NCBI RefSeq assembly: GCF_001020985.1
Contig: NZ_CP011542.1
Span: 62,001-126,000 of the forward strand
DNA: 64,000 bases
Origin: Corynebacterium mustelae
Lineage (GTDB): Bacteria; Actinomycetota; Actinomycetes; Mycobacteriales; Mycobacteriaceae
Reading direction: 5' to 3'
Shown here: piece by piece, positions 1-8,092 of the stretch
How positions within the stretch are numbered: the first letter of the stretch is position 1
How the letters are laid out: every line of letters starts with the position of its first letter
Program-made: the position numbers and the translations under genes
Notes under the pieces: model-generated
Told to the model about the DNA's origin: nothing
Seen by the model: only the letters and a program-made list of their open reading frames with translations
Databases searched by the model: none

Positions 1-72
1 ACTGCCTGTCTACGTGTTGGAGAAATAGAAGGGCTTGTAGCTCCTGGACGTTTCCCTAACCCCGCCGATACA

Positions 73-405
73 GTGGTGGTTGTGTGTGCAAAGACTATTC
101 AGGGCATTGGGGTAGATGCCTGTGGCAGGTGCGTGCATTATCACAGCGATGTGGACGTGGTTGGCAATAAATGCGCTGAGTGTGGCATGTTTTGGGCGTG
201 CTACACCTGCCATGAATTAATGGCGGATCACCCGTTTGGCCGGATGCCGCTTGATCAGCCAGCAGTGCTGTGCGGGGTATGCGGCCTGGTCATGGATTAC
301 GTGCAATACAGTGCGGTGGCGCAGTGCCCACGCTGTCAGCACGCCTTTAATCCTGGGTGTTCGATGCATCGTCACTTATATTTCATGGTTGAGCAGAATT
401 ATTAG
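73..405 (+). CDS. CHY-type zinc finger protein
   Basis: Small Cys/His-rich protein of the CHY zinc finger family. About ten cysteines and several histidines sit in paired CxxC/CH arrangements: CVHY near residue 20, KCAEC near 33, CYTCH near 43, CGVC near 67, and a C-terminal CPRC followed by FNPGC and H. These pairs should bind several zinc ions. The family is known for redox or thiol roles in eukaryotic mitochondria (Hot13-like), but the bacterial role is unknown. The GTG start gives a length typical of bacterial members, although no ribosome site is visible and the frame is open to the left edge, so an upstream start is possible. Its stop overlaps the stop of the convergent response regulator. 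Confidence 0.8.
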   Translation: MVVVCAKTIQGIGVDACGRCVHYHSDVDVVGNKCAECGMFWACYTCHELMADHPFGRMPLDQPAVLCGVCGLVMDYVQYSAVAQCPRCQHAFNPGCSMHRHLYFMVEQNY

Positions 406-1037
406 GGCAATTGTCCGAAGGAACGTGCCAGTCTCAAGGCTAAAATGGTGCGGTCCCGCGCTGAGAGTTTCCGTAGCAGTGCCGATACGTGGTTTTTCAC
501 CGTTCCCTCCGCTAAGCAGAGAGACGCTGCGATTTCGGCGTTGTTTTTGCCCTCGGCGACCAGGCGAGCCACGGCGCGTTCAGCGCGGGTAAGCGTGGTA
601 ATCTGCCGGGTTTTCTCCGGTGGGGTTGCCGGGGTGTGGGCGAAGCGGGCGATGCGGGGGTCGAGCACCATGCCGCCGGATACGGCGGCATCGAGTGCGG
701 CGGCGAGTTGTTCGGGGGAGACGTCCTTGAGCAGGTAACCGCTTGCCCCGGCGTCGATAAGCGATCGCACCAGCGATGCGTCGTCAAACGTTGTCAGTAC
801 CAGCACCGGCAGCCCGGGGTGCGTTGTGGCGCATTGCTTTACGACGGCTAACCCGTCGACGTTCGGCATGACAGCATCGGTAACAACCACGTCGGGCGAG
901 TGGGTATCCACCAGGTCGGAGACGATGCTGCCGTCGGTGGTGGTGGCCACGACGTCATAACCGGGCATGGTTTCAAAAATCAGGGACAGTCCCCGAAGCA
1001 GCATCGGGTGGTCGTCGATAAGTATGAGACGGGTCAT
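402..1037 (-). CDS. NarL/LuxR-family response regulator
   Basis: DNA-binding response regulator of a two-component pair. The receiver domain (about residues 1-120) has the acidic pair DD at 8-9, the phospho-acceptor Asp54 in TDAVMP, the conserved Thr in LTTFDD and the Lys in LLKD. A LuxR-type helix-turn-helix follows (about 145-205, with LTRAE, EIA, and GTVKNHVSALLRKL). The length of 211 residues is normal. It is translated from an ATGA overlap with the upstream histidine kinase, so the two are co-expressed. Its target is not shown by the sequence; the inverted GTCATGA sites upstream of the kinase gene are a candidate autoregulatory operator. Confidence 0.93.
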   Translation of the reverse strand: MTRLILIDDHPMLLRGLSLIFETMPGYDVVATTTDGSIVSDLVDTHSPDVVVTDAVMPNVDGLAVVKQCATTHPGLPVLVLTTFDDASLVRSLIDAGASGYLLKDVSPEQLAAALDAAVSGGMVLDPRIARFAHTPATPPEKTRQITTLTRAERAVARLVAEGKNNAEIAASLCLAEGTVKNHVSALLRKLSARDRTILALRLARSFGQLP

Positions 1038-2239
1038 GGTGTCTCCTTGGGTACCCGAAGTGATAAAACGAAGCCATTATCACCGGTCACGTCGACAGTG
1101 CCGCTAAGCTCTAGGGCACGTTCGGTCAGTGAACGGATGCCGAAACCGGGGACAATATCGGCGCAGCCTATCCCATCGTCGCTGATGGAAAAGTCAACCA
1201 TCGTGCCATCACAGCGCAGATCAATATGGACATGGTGGGCGTGGGCGTGCCGGGAAATATTCGTCAGTGCTTCTTGGGTGGCCGCCAGAAGCAACGCCTC
1301 CACCTCGGGGGTAAGCGTGTCGACGGAATCAGAAACGGTGACAGTGACATCCAAACCAGTGTTAGAAAACGCCGTTCCCAAGGTAGTTAACGCCTCGACA
1401 AAGCTTTCCGATTCCAATTGCACCGGGTGAAGGGCGCGCACAACCACCCGCATATCATCAAGCGCCTCGGTCACAGTAGTCCGGGCGAACTGTAATTCCT
1501 CCCTCGCGCGTTTCGGGTCAGACGCCATCATGCGATCAGCGAAGTCCAAACTCAAATTAACCGTGGTTAGCCGGTGCCCCAACCCGTCGTGCAACGCGGC
1601 AGCGATGCGGCCCCGCTCCCGCGACAACGTCAAATCCCTGGAAGTCCGCAGCAATTCCCGCAATTGGGCATTGCTTTCTTGCAGCTTAGCCAAGGTGTGT
1701 TTGCGATCAACATAATAGAAGGCGGATTTTTTAGCCAGCATGGCCAATTGCAATCCCACCCCTAAGATGATTGCGCAGTTTAAGACTTCTGCCCCAAAAC
1801 GTGGACCCGGTGTTCCCGCATAGAGATGAATAAGGAAAACTGCGATGAGGAAAAGACCGGAATAGATCACTCCGGCCCGAAACGACACACTGACCACTAT
1901 GACGAAAACCGACAAGCACACCACAATCAGCGTGTAGATAAACGCACCCATGATCGAGACGAGAATGCTTAAACCAACGAAAACACAAGCTGGTAACCGC
2001 ACGTCACTGCCGGTTTTCACTCGGCGCACCCACCACAACCATGTGATAGTAAACAGCGTCATTGCACACAGCTGTGCCCACACTATTGGTGAACGCGCAA
2101 AGGAGACCGTGGTCAGATAGATGATGATGCACAGCGCAAACAAATAATAGAGAAACGGCAACCCCACGGCAGCGATGGCATGTGGCGGCACCGATCGGGT
2201 ATCAATATCCGTATCGTGTGCGCTGAGCAAGCTAACCAT
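1034..2239 (-). CDS. Sensor histidine kinase (HisKA_3 type)
   Basis: Membrane histidine kinase partnering the downstream NarL-type regulator. From the ATG at 2239, about five hydrophobic membrane segments occupy residues 20-175. A linker helix follows, then the dimerisation/phospho-acceptor motif LHDGLGHRL with His near 217. A HATPase domain closes the protein, with EALTNISRHA (N box), DDGIG and the GFGIRSL glycine box. No large periplasmic sensor domain is present, so the signal is probably sensed in the membrane. An in-frame extension to 2314 exists but lacks a ribosome site and reads through the putative operator, so I prefer 2239. The family resembles NarX/ChrS-like kinases; the ligand is unknown. 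Confidence 0.9.
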   Translation of the reverse strand: MVSLLSAHDTDIDTRSVPPHAIAAVGLPFLYYLFALCIIIYLTTVSFARSPIVWAQLCAMTLFTITWLWWVRRVKTGSDVRLPACVFVGLSILVSIMGAFIYTLIVVCLSVFVIVVSVSFRAGVIYSGLFLIAVFLIHLYAGTPGPRFGAEVLNCAIILGVGLQLAMLAKKSAFYYVDRKHTLAKLQESNAQLRELLRTSRDLTLSRERGRIAAALHDGLGHRLTTVNLSLDFADRMMASDPKRAREELQFARTTVTEALDDMRVVVRALHPVQLESESFVEALTTLGTAFSNTGLDVTVTVSDSVDTLTPEVEALLLAATQEALTNISRHAHAHHVHIDLRCDGTMVDFSISDDGIGCADIVPGFGIRSLTERALELSGTVDVTGDNGFVLSLRVPKETP

Positions 2240-2265
2240 GACTATCAATCTTAATAAGCACCACC

Positions 2266-2305
2266 CATGACTTGGGTCATGATTTTTCGGAACCAAAGTC
2301 ATGAC
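2266..2305. promoter_or_regulatory. GTCATGA inverted-repeat cluster upstream of the two-component genes
   Basis: Between the divergent kinase and CPBP protease genes lie CATGAC (2266-2271), four bases, and GTCATG (2276-2281), then a perfect 8-bp palindrome GTCATGAC at 2298-2305. Repeated half-sites in a divergent promoter region suggest an operator, plausibly for the adjacent response regulator. That assignment is inference. Confidence 0.45.
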
Positions 2306-2350
2306 CGTAAGCACTACCTGTGCAGCTAGGCGGCAATTAGCGTGATATAC

Positions 2351-3208
2351 ATGAACACTTCATCCTCGCCACGCATTCCCATTAATTCCTGGGGGCTGAC
2401 CGTGCGGGCGGTCATTGCCTTTGTCATCCTCTTGGCGGCAAACTTTATTCGGACACCATTTCATGTCCTGTTTGACGTGCAGGGTGAGGCACAAACGCCA
2501 ACAGAATACGTTATTAAATCAGCGATATTTTGCGTCACTCCAGTGGTGGTTGTTTTTCTCGTCTGGCTCTGGTTGAGGTACATCGAACGGCAATCGTGGG
2601 CGATCACCACATTTCATTTTCGGCTAAAACCCGCCCTCAGCGGGGCATTCGGCGGGCTTATCGTGGTGGCCATTCCCGTCGTTATAGCGTGGCTAATTCT
2701 CAGTCTGATAGAAACACCCGCCGAGATTTCGCAACTACAAGGAGCGACGGAGAACCCAGTAACGACGACAATGATGATTGCCCAAGTGGTTTTCATCTTC
2801 GTTCGAGCGGTTATCCTGCAAGGGTTTCCGGAAGAATTGCTATACCGGGGCTGGCTATTTGGGCTCACCGCGAAGAACCGCCCGATATTCACCCTCATCT
2901 GGACCACACTTGCCTTTACCGTCATTCACCTGGTGTCATCTGGCGGCCAGCAAAGTTGGACCGAGCGCCTGTTATATCTGGTCATGCCGCTGGGAATGGG
3001 GCTGATAGCCGGTGCGGTACGGTTGTGGAAAGATTCCGGCTGGTGGTCGATGGGAACACACGGTGGTTTCCATGTGCTCAACCCACTAATAATGTTCATC
3101 AACCCAGTCGGGGTAGGTGCGTCCGGATGGATAGCAATGGGGCTTGCCCAAGCAATCATGGCCGGAATAATAATCTTGCTCTGGCAACAAAAACATGCTG
3201 CTGCTTAA
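2351..3208 (+). CDS. CPBP-family intramembrane glutamic metalloprotease
   Basis: Polytopic membrane protein with the three CPBP/Abi (CAAX-protease-like) motifs: PEELLYRGWLFG, FTVIHL, and the C-terminal HGGFHVLNP. Hydrophobic segments run through most of the chain. Family members cleave substrates in the membrane, and bacterial ones are linked to bacteriocin immunity or maturation. The substrate here is unknown. The frame also allows a GTG start three codons upstream (2342); neither start has a clear ribosome site. It is divergent from the two-component system, with which it shares a short regulatory gap. Confidence 0.85.
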   Translation: MNTSSSPRIPINSWGLTVRAVIAFVILLAANFIRTPFHVLFDVQGEAQTPTEYVIKSAIFCVTPVVVVFLVWLWLRYIERQSWAITTFHFRLKPALSGAFGGLIVVAIPVVIAWLILSLIETPAEISQLQGATENPVTTTMMIAQVVFIFVRAVILQGFPEELLYRGWLFGLTAKNRPIFTLIWTTLAFTVIHLVSSGGQQSWTERLLYLVMPLGMGLIAGAVRLWKDSGWWSMGTHGGFHVLNPLIMFINPVGVGASGWIAMGLAQAIMAGIIILLWQQKHAAA

Positions 3209-3299
3209 AGATGCTTGGGTTATATGCCTGCTAACACGCACACGCAGACAAAAACATGGGCATGGGGATACTGCAGTAGGCTAGGAACGCATTTTTAAT

Positions 3300-3314
3300 A
3301 ATGTGTTACACATT
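3300..3314. promoter_or_regulatory. AATGTG-N3-CACATT inverted repeat
   Basis: Perfect 6-bp inverted repeat with a three-base spacer, 60 bases upstream of the transporter start. It partly resembles a CRP/GlxR half-site pair but has the wrong spacing (N3, not N6). It is listed as a possible operator only. Confidence 0.3.
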
Positions 3315-3374
3315 CGCAGCCAAACGCGAAATAGTTTTTGCCAAGGTAATGAAGATGCAGAAAGATAAACCCCT

Positions 3375-4772
3375 ATGACCCAACTACAAACCCGCCGAGA
3401 GGACACTCGGGTGGCGGCAGCCACCATCATTGGAACCGCCATTGAATGGTACGATTTCTTCCTCTACGCTGCCGCAGCTGGCCTGGTGTTTAACAAAACA
3501 TTCTTCGCCACCGGCGACGGTGCAGTTGCAACCATCTTGTCATTCCTCACCGTAGGCCTATCCTTCTTGTTCCGCCCACTCGGCGCGTTCCTCGCAGGGC
3601 ATTTCGGCGACCGCATCGGGCGTCGAAAAGTTCTCATGATCACTTTGGTCGGCATGGGGGTTGCCACCACCTTGATCGGACTGTTGCCCACCTACGCAAC
3701 AATCGGCATCGCCGCGCCACTCATCCTGATCGCACTGCGCATCGTGCAGGGAATCTCCGCTGGCGGCGAATGGGGCGGTGCAGTACTCATGGCGGTCGAA
3801 CACGCACCGGCTGGGCGACGCGGCTTATTTGGCGCATTCCCGCAGATTGGCGTGCCCATCGGCCTGCTCATGTCCTCCGGCATGATGGCGTTGATGACCA
3901 CCATCGCGCCGGGTGAGGCATTCTTGGAATGGGGGTGGCGCGTTCCATTCCTATTCAGTTTTGTACTCATCTTCATCGGCCACTACATCCGGCATGGCGT
4001 GGCCGAATCCCCAGTCTTTGCCGAAATCGCAGAGCGCAAGGAAGTAACCAAAAATCCGCTTGGGAAAATGCTGCGCTACAACTTCGTGGTGGTTTTCCTC
4101 GCCGCCCTAGTATTTGCCGGTAACGGCGCATCCGGCTACATGACCACCGGTGGTTTCATCCAAAACTTTGCGACGAACCCCGACGGTCCCATCGGTCTAG
4201 AACGCGGTCCGGTTCTTCTTGCGGTCACCGGTTCCGCCGCAACCTGGCTGCTGTTTACCTTACTTGCCGGAATAATCTCCGACCGCATTGGTCGCCGCGC
4301 CACCTATATCGTCGGCTATATCGCACAAATTATTGGCATTTGGTTGCTCTTCCCGCTGGTTTCCACCGGTGACATCTGGTTGCTTTTCGCCGCCTTGGCC
4401 ATCCTCACCGTCGGTCTGGGCTTCACCTACGGCCAGCAATCTGCGTTCTACACCGAACTGTTCCCCGCGTCGGTCCGGTTCTCCGGCGTATCCGTCACCT
4501 ACGCACTCGGCGCGATTCTGGGTGGCGCATTCTCCCCAATGATTGCCGCCTACCTGATTAAACAGACCGGCTCCACCGACGCCGTCACCTACTACCTCAC
4601 AGCTATGGCGTTACTCGGCATGATCGCGGTCCTGTGCTTTAACAACCGCGACAACATTCCACTGGGTCCGAACCATGAAGCCGAGCAGAAAGTAAGCCCA
4701 TTGCGTTTTACATCGTCACCGGTGTCCTCTGTGACGGAACAAGCCCCAGTAGCAGAAGTCACAGTCCGATAA
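3375..4772 (+). CDS. MHS-family (MFS) metabolite:proton symporter
   Basis: Twelve-helix major facilitator of the metabolite:H+ symporter subfamily, which includes ProP- and ShiA-like carriers. Diagnostic features are GTAIEWYDFFLY near residue 20, the loop 2-3 signature GHFGDRIGRRK near 75, RIVQGISAGGEWGGA near 120, and a second DRIGRR motif in the C-terminal half. Length (465) is normal. Substrate cannot be read from sequence; osmolytes, shikimate and dicarboxylates are known for the family. It is monocistronic, and 460 bases without a protein gene follow. Confidence 0.92.
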   Translation: MTQLQTRREDTRVAAATIIGTAIEWYDFFLYAAAAGLVFNKTFFATGDGAVATILSFLTVGLSFLFRPLGAFLAGHFGDRIGRRKVLMITLVGMGVATTLIGLLPTYATIGIAAPLILIALRIVQGISAGGEWGGAVLMAVEHAPAGRRGLFGAFPQIGVPIGLLMSSGMMALMTTIAPGEAFLEWGWRVPFLFSFVLIFIGHYIRHGVAESPVFAEIAERKEVTKNPLGKMLRYNFVVVFLAALVFAGNGASGYMTTGGFIQNFATNPDGPIGLERGPVLLAVTGSAATWLLFTLLAGIISDRIGRRATYIVGYIAQIIGIWLLFPLVSTGDIWLLFAALAILTVGLGFTYGQQSAFYTELFPASVRFSGVSVTYALGAILGGAFSPMIAAYLIKQTGSTDAVTYYLTAMALLGMIAVLCFNNRDNIPLGPNHEAEQKVSPLRFTSSPVSSVTEQAPVAEVTVR

Positions 4773-4842
4773 GGGCCTGTCACTGGCCGCCACAATGAGG
4801 TGGGAGATTACTCTGCAAAGGTCTTTTCCCAGCTAAAACCTC

Positions 4843-4872
4843 TTGTGCGGGAACAAAAATTGCTTCTATACT
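4843..4872 (+). promoter_or_regulatory. Promoter for candidate small RNA
   Basis: TTGTGC (4843-4848), an 18-base spacer and TATACT (4867-4872) form a good vegetative promoter pointing into a region with no protein gene. Transcription would begin near 4879. Confidence 0.5.
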
Positions 4873-4878
4873 TTGGGT

Positions 4879-5178
4879 AGGCGCTTACACCATTTGGTGT
4901 AAACCAACCCAGCCGCAGCCCCGAGATTCCTTTTAAGAATCTTGGGGTTGACGTGATTTTTCACCGAGGTGGCGGGGAATTTCGAGGCAGTGATCATCCG
5001 TATGTATCCGCAATTCTTGGATGTACGGCTGGAAAGCACTGTTCTACTGAAGCTATGCACAGTTGATACATATAGATTTTCGCGGTAGGCTTTGAGTTAG
5101 AGAAGGCAAGGACAAGGTCCCTTGTCATTGCGATAGAGAGATCTTCAGGACATGCGCGTCTGGAGGTCTTTTCTTTTT
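4879..5178 (+). ncRNA. Candidate structured small RNA, about 300 nt
   Basis: The gap between two convergent protein genes carries a promoter at its left end and an intrinsic terminator at its right end. Between them are several stems. TTACACCA/TGGTGTAA (4885-4902) is enclosed by GGGT/ACCC. An 11-bp stem (4919-4947) has one wobble pair. CCGTA..TATCC pairs with GGATG..TACGG near 5000-5030. GACAAG/CTTGTC (about 5111-5126) is extended by an outer GCAA/TTGC. No convincing protein is encoded on either strand. I do not recognise the RNA; its size would suit a 6S/Ms1-type regulatory RNA, but nothing seen proves this. Confidence 0.45.
5139..5178 (+). terminator. Intrinsic terminator
   Basis: A 10-bp stem AGATCTTCAG/CTGGAGGTCT with two G-T pairs and an 11-base loop is followed by TTTTCTTTTTATTTT. 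It reads in the plus direction and would end the candidate small RNA or readthrough from the MHS transporter. Confidence 0.75.
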
Positions 5179-5231
5179 ATTTTCAGTGATTTGAGGGACC
5201 CCATTAGGAATGAATGAAGCGCCAGCCTTAT

Positions 5232-5681
5232 CTAACACCCGCACGCCCCATCCGTGCACGGCCTAGTTTTCCACGCCCAGATCACGGTGATGCATAGTGC
5301 TGCAAGTGACGCGGTGGCGAGATAGGGCTGGATGGGTTGCCACACGCCAAGCGCCCCGGAGGTGCCGAGGATGAGGAGCACAATTTTGTTGCAGACGGGG
5401 CAGGCGATGGCGAAAAGTGCGCCGGTTATACCCAGCGCTATTGGTGTTTGCTGCTTGTTGACGCCCCGTTTCGGCAGTCCTGCCCATGCGGCGGTAAGAA
5501 CTGCTGTGGCTATAAGGACGGGAAGCTCCCACGGGCGCACGGGTACGTCGCGGCCGAATATGGGATTGGGGATGATGTCGGTAGGAAGCCCCAAGATGAT
5601 AAAGGTGGCGGCTGCCCATATGAGGGCACGAACGAGGTTGAAGTGGGGTGTTTGGGTTCCCACATGTGTGCTGGTTTCCAT
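5232..5681 (-). CDS. Small membrane protein with CPVC motif
   Basis: 149-residue membrane protein with about four hydrophobic segments and the motif CPVCNK at the start of the third (near residue 95). It ends in a Cys-rich tail (CTDGACGC). The CPxC pair next to a membrane helix suggests thiol/disulfide chemistry or metal binding, as in small VKOR- or Mer-like proteins, but I do not recognise the family and make no functional claim. It lies just downstream of the YbjN-like pair on the same strand with an eight-base gap, so it is probably the last gene of that operon. Confidence 0.75.
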   Translation of the reverse strand: METSTHVGTQTPHFNLVRALIWAAATFIILGLPTDIIPNPIFGRDVPVRPWELPVLIATAVLTAAWAGLPKRGVNKQQTPIALGITGALFAIACPVCNKIVLLILGTSGALGVWQPIQPYLATASLAALCITVIWAWKTRPCTDGACGC

Positions 5682-5688
5682 GCGTGTT

Positions 5689-6138
5689 TTAGGGTTCCTC
5701 CCAGTTGAAGGCTGTTGTCATTATTTCTACTCGTTTGGTGAGGTCGGCGATAATGCGCCCGGTGAGTGCCGTGAGTTGTTCATCGGTGATTCCCACCCGT
5801 GCGGGAATGGTGTGGTTGACTGCAGCAAATGCCCCGTCCTCATTGTCAGCGAAATCGAGGCTGTAGTTTCCCAGAAGATTGCTGGGTTGGTTGTGGGTAT
5901 CGACCCAGGCGAAAACCTCGTCGAGGTTTTTAAAGTCGTGATAGTCGTCGGGTAATTCCCAGTACAGGTGTTGAATGACGAAACAGTATTGCAGCAGTTC
6001 ATTGCGCAGTTCGACGGTGAGTTCGTGTCCATTGAGGAAGGCGTAAAGGATAGGGTAGTCCGCTAACTGTTCGGAATCTACACCGTTTGCGGCGAGTGCC
6101 GCCGAGACGCGTTCAAGGGTGATGGGGGTTGGGTTCAT
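5689..6138 (-). CDS. YbjN-like protein
   Basis: 149-residue acidic cytosolic protein with the YbjN/T3SS-chaperone-like fold signature: an N-terminal helix with L.RV...L...GV, then alternating strands and a C-terminal helix. The start is set by the ATGA overlap with the upstream gene; a longer in-frame extension to 6201 lies inside that gene and is rejected. YbjN-like proteins are small, often paired, and of uncertain function, perhaps as chaperones. The tandem arrangement with the next gene suggests a hetero-pair. Confidence 0.75.
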   Translation of the reverse strand: MNPTPITLERVSAALAANGVDSEQLADYPILYAFLNGHELTVELRNELLQYCFVIQHLYWELPDDYHDFKNLDEVFAWVDTHNQPSNLLGNYSLDFADNEDGAFAAVNHTIPARVGITDEQLTALTGRIIADLTKRVEIMTTAFNWEEP

Positions 6139-6554
6139 GATTGTTCTCGAATATAGTTGGGGAATTTCTTTTCCAGTGTTTGCTGAATTTCTAGGCAGCA
6201 CTGGAAGACGTAGAGCAGCATGTCGGAGATTTGTTCGTCGGTGAACTCTATGTCGATTGGCCAGTCATATGTGGTGTACACGGAGATTTCATCAGGTCTG
6301 GTCACATCGGTGAAGCATCCAGAAAGCCACCCGTCATAGTTGAGGGTGTGTACTCTGCGCCGCAGTTTTGCTTTCTTCTTCGGTTTCAGTCCAATCCAGG
6401 TCCACTGGCTTTTAAACCGCAGTAGCTTCGACTCATGGTCGATGGTGATAAAAAGGCTGGCGGTTTCGGCGGGGAGCTTTAAAGTATCAGGGCCGTGGGT
6501 TACGTGGTCGGTGTCCTCGGCTTCGAGTATTTTCTTTAGACGCTCAAGATTCAT
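6135..6554 (-). CDS. YbjN-like protein, second of a pair
   Basis: 139-residue cytosolic protein starting MNLERLKKIL. Hydrophobic and charged strands are followed by a C-terminal helix rich in Q, C and L (FQCCLEIQQTLEKKF). It resembles its neighbour in layout and is probably of the same YbjN-like group. Its stop overlaps the start of the neighbour by four bases, which implies translational coupling. It begins two bases from the stop of the M20 peptidase gene, so 5232-7954 may form a single minus-strand operon. No specific function can be assigned. Confidence 0.72.
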   Translation of the reverse strand: MNLERLKKILEAEDTDHVTHGPDTLKLPAETASLFITIDHESKLLRFKSQWTWIGLKPKKKAKLRRRVHTLNYDGWLSGCFTDVTRPDEISVYTTYDWPIDIEFTDEQISDMLLYVFQCCLEIQQTLEKKFPNYIREQS

Positions 6555-6556
6555 GG

Positions 6557-7954
6557 CTAATTCTCCTCCATGTGGCAGGGATTGGTTGCGCGCAAGAAAG
6601 TGGCGGTGACGTGCGCGTATCCCTGGATGGTCAGTGCTAGGTCTTCGAGGTGGAGGTGTTCGTCGTGGGAGTGTAACTGGCCGTGAGCGTGGCCGAGGCT
6701 TCGGCCTACAGCGTGGACGGCAAAACCATAGCCGACTCCGCCAAGTTGCCTGGCAAACCGCAGGTCGGAGCCACCGGCGGCCACCATGGGAAGCACCTGG
6801 GCCTGCGGGAAGAACGAGAGCAATGTGTTTTCCAGGCAGCGATAGAGCGGAGTGTCGGTGGGGGATAAGGTAGCGTCTTCACAGATCAGGCGCTCGACCT
6901 CAACTTTATCCGCGAGGTCGCCTAGGGCGTCGAAAAGCACGGCGTCAACGTCGTCTTGGCTGTGGCCGGGCAGTGGGCGGATATCCATTTCCAGCCATGC
7001 GTGGGAGGGGAGGACGTTGATGGCTTGGCCTGCGCGCAGCACTGTTTGGGCGATGGTCAGGTGTGACACGGCATCGCTGTAGGCGGCGAGTTCACCCAGT
7101 GTGCGGTAGCTTTCCTCATTGCCTGCTTTCAGTGCTTTAGTGGTGGCGTCATCGAAACGGAACGCGTCGACAAAGCCTTGCCAGATTTCTGAGTCAGTGA
7201 CCTTTGGCTTGGCCAACGCTATTCGACGCGCGACCTCCGCGATGGTCACGATTGCGGATTCTTTGGCGTAAGGGACTGAGCCGTGGCCGGGGTCGCCGTG
7301 GACGTGGATGCGGCGCTGCGCGGCGCCTTTCTCGCCAACATAAACGATGAGCGAATCGGAGCCGTCCTGACCTAGGATGTGGGAACCGCCGGTTTCGGAC
7401 AGGCAGTTTTTCCAGCTAAACGCATCCGGGTGGTGTTCTTTCAGCCACTTCGCGCCCAGTCCGCCGCGTGCTTCTTCGTCGGCAAGTGCGACGAAGTGCA
7501 GGGTGCCCGCATTCGTTTTATTGCGCGCAACTTCCCGGGTGATGGCGGCCATCGTGGCGGTGATAAACAGCATGTCAACGGTGCCGCGGCCGTAGATGAT
7601 GTCGTCTTCGATCAGAGCCTCAAAGGGTGGTTTGGTCCATTTTGCTTCGTCGACGGGAACCACGTCGATGTGCCCGAGGAATGTCAGGGGTTCGGCCTCG
7701 GGGTCGGTGCCTTCGACCGTGACCACCAGCGAGGTGCGGCCCGGTTCGGGTTCGTAGCGAGTGATGGTGACTTCGTCGGCGACGTCGGCAAAGAATGCTT
7801 TCAGAGTATTAGCGTTGCGGACTTCCTGGCCGGAGCCGGGGGTGTAGTCGTTGACGCAGGCATTACGCACGAGCTGTTGGAGCAGCTTGAGGGTGTCGCG
7901 GTAGAGCGCTGTGTGGGCAAAGCTAGCGAAAGGGATGATCGTTGGCGCGTGCAT
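6557..7954 (-). CDS. M20-family metallopeptidase (dipeptidase/deacylase)
   Basis: Zinc-dependent M20/M25/M40 hydrolase of 465 residues. Metal ligands are visible in GHIDVVP (near residue 97), the bridging Asp in GRGTVDM (near 130), DEEARGG (near 167) and the C-terminal GGSDLRFA and GHAHGQLHSHDEHL region. A lid/dimerisation domain lies in the middle. The family hydrolyses dipeptides, N-acylated amino acids or carbamoyl compounds; the exact substrate is open. It is divergent from bioB and shares its promoter gap. It carries a copy of the dispersed 10-mer in the codons for Leu-Phe-Asp (6929-6938). Confidence 0.9.
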   Translation of the reverse strand: MHAPTIIPFASFAHTALYRDTLKLLQQLVRNACVNDYTPGSGQEVRNANTLKAFFADVADEVTITRYEPEPGRTSLVVTVEGTDPEAEPLTFLGHIDVVPVDEAKWTKPPFEALIEDDIIYGRGTVDMLFITATMAAITREVARNKTNAGTLHFVALADEEARGGLGAKWLKEHHPDAFSWKNCLSETGGSHILGQDGSDSLIVYVGEKGAAQRRIHVHGDPGHGSVPYAKESAIVTIAEVARRIALAKPKVTDSEIWQGFVDAFRFDDATTKALKAGNEESYRTLGELAAYSDAVSHLTIAQTVLRAGQAINVLPSHAWLEMDIRPLPGHSQDDVDAVLFDALGDLADKVEVERLICEDATLSPTDTPLYRCLENTLLSFFPQAQVLPMVAAGGSDLRFARQLGGVGYGFAVHAVGRSLGHAHGQLHSHDEHLHLEDLALTIQGYAHVTATFLRATNPCHMEEN

Positions 7955-8023
7955 GGTGTCTACTTTATTGGAAAAATTTTCAAAATTTTGCGCAAATTCG
8001 CCACCTGCTAAACGATGTTCAGC

Positions 8024-8045
8024 TACACTTCTTGAACGGCGCTCA
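8024..8045 (+). promoter_or_regulatory. bioB promoter with BioQ-type operator
   Basis: A -10-like TACACT (8024-8029) is directly followed by TGAAC-GGC-GCTCA (8033-8045), inside the larger arms CTTGA/TCAAG. The TetR-family repressor BioQ of corynebacteria is known to bind a 13-bp TGAAC-N3-GTTAC-like repeat upstream of biotin genes. Placement over the transcription start would allow repression when biotin is sufficient. The binding assignment is inferred from resemblance. Confidence 0.6.
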
Positions 8046-8092
8046 AGTTTTATGGTTCTCGTGACCCGCCATTCAGCCCAAAGGAGACACCC

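Noticed and set aside
3300..3314. GlxR/CRP binding site
   Set aside because: Half-sites are separated by three bases instead of six, so it does not fit the TGTGA-N6-TCACA pattern; kept only as an unspecified repeat.
4866..5060. Minus-strand 64-codon open frame in the gap after the MHS transporter
   Set aside because: No ribosome site, no family resemblance, and it overlaps strong stems of the candidate small RNA; likely chance.
5332..5955. 207-codon plus-strand open frame opposite the CPVC membrane protein and YbjN-like gene
   Set aside because: It spans two minus-strand genes and their junction with no motif of its own; shadow.
7379..8011. 210-codon plus-strand open frame antisense to the M20 peptidase
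   Set aside because: The opposite strand encodes a complete zinc peptidase with all motifs; this frame is Gly/Asp/Val-rich shadow sequence.
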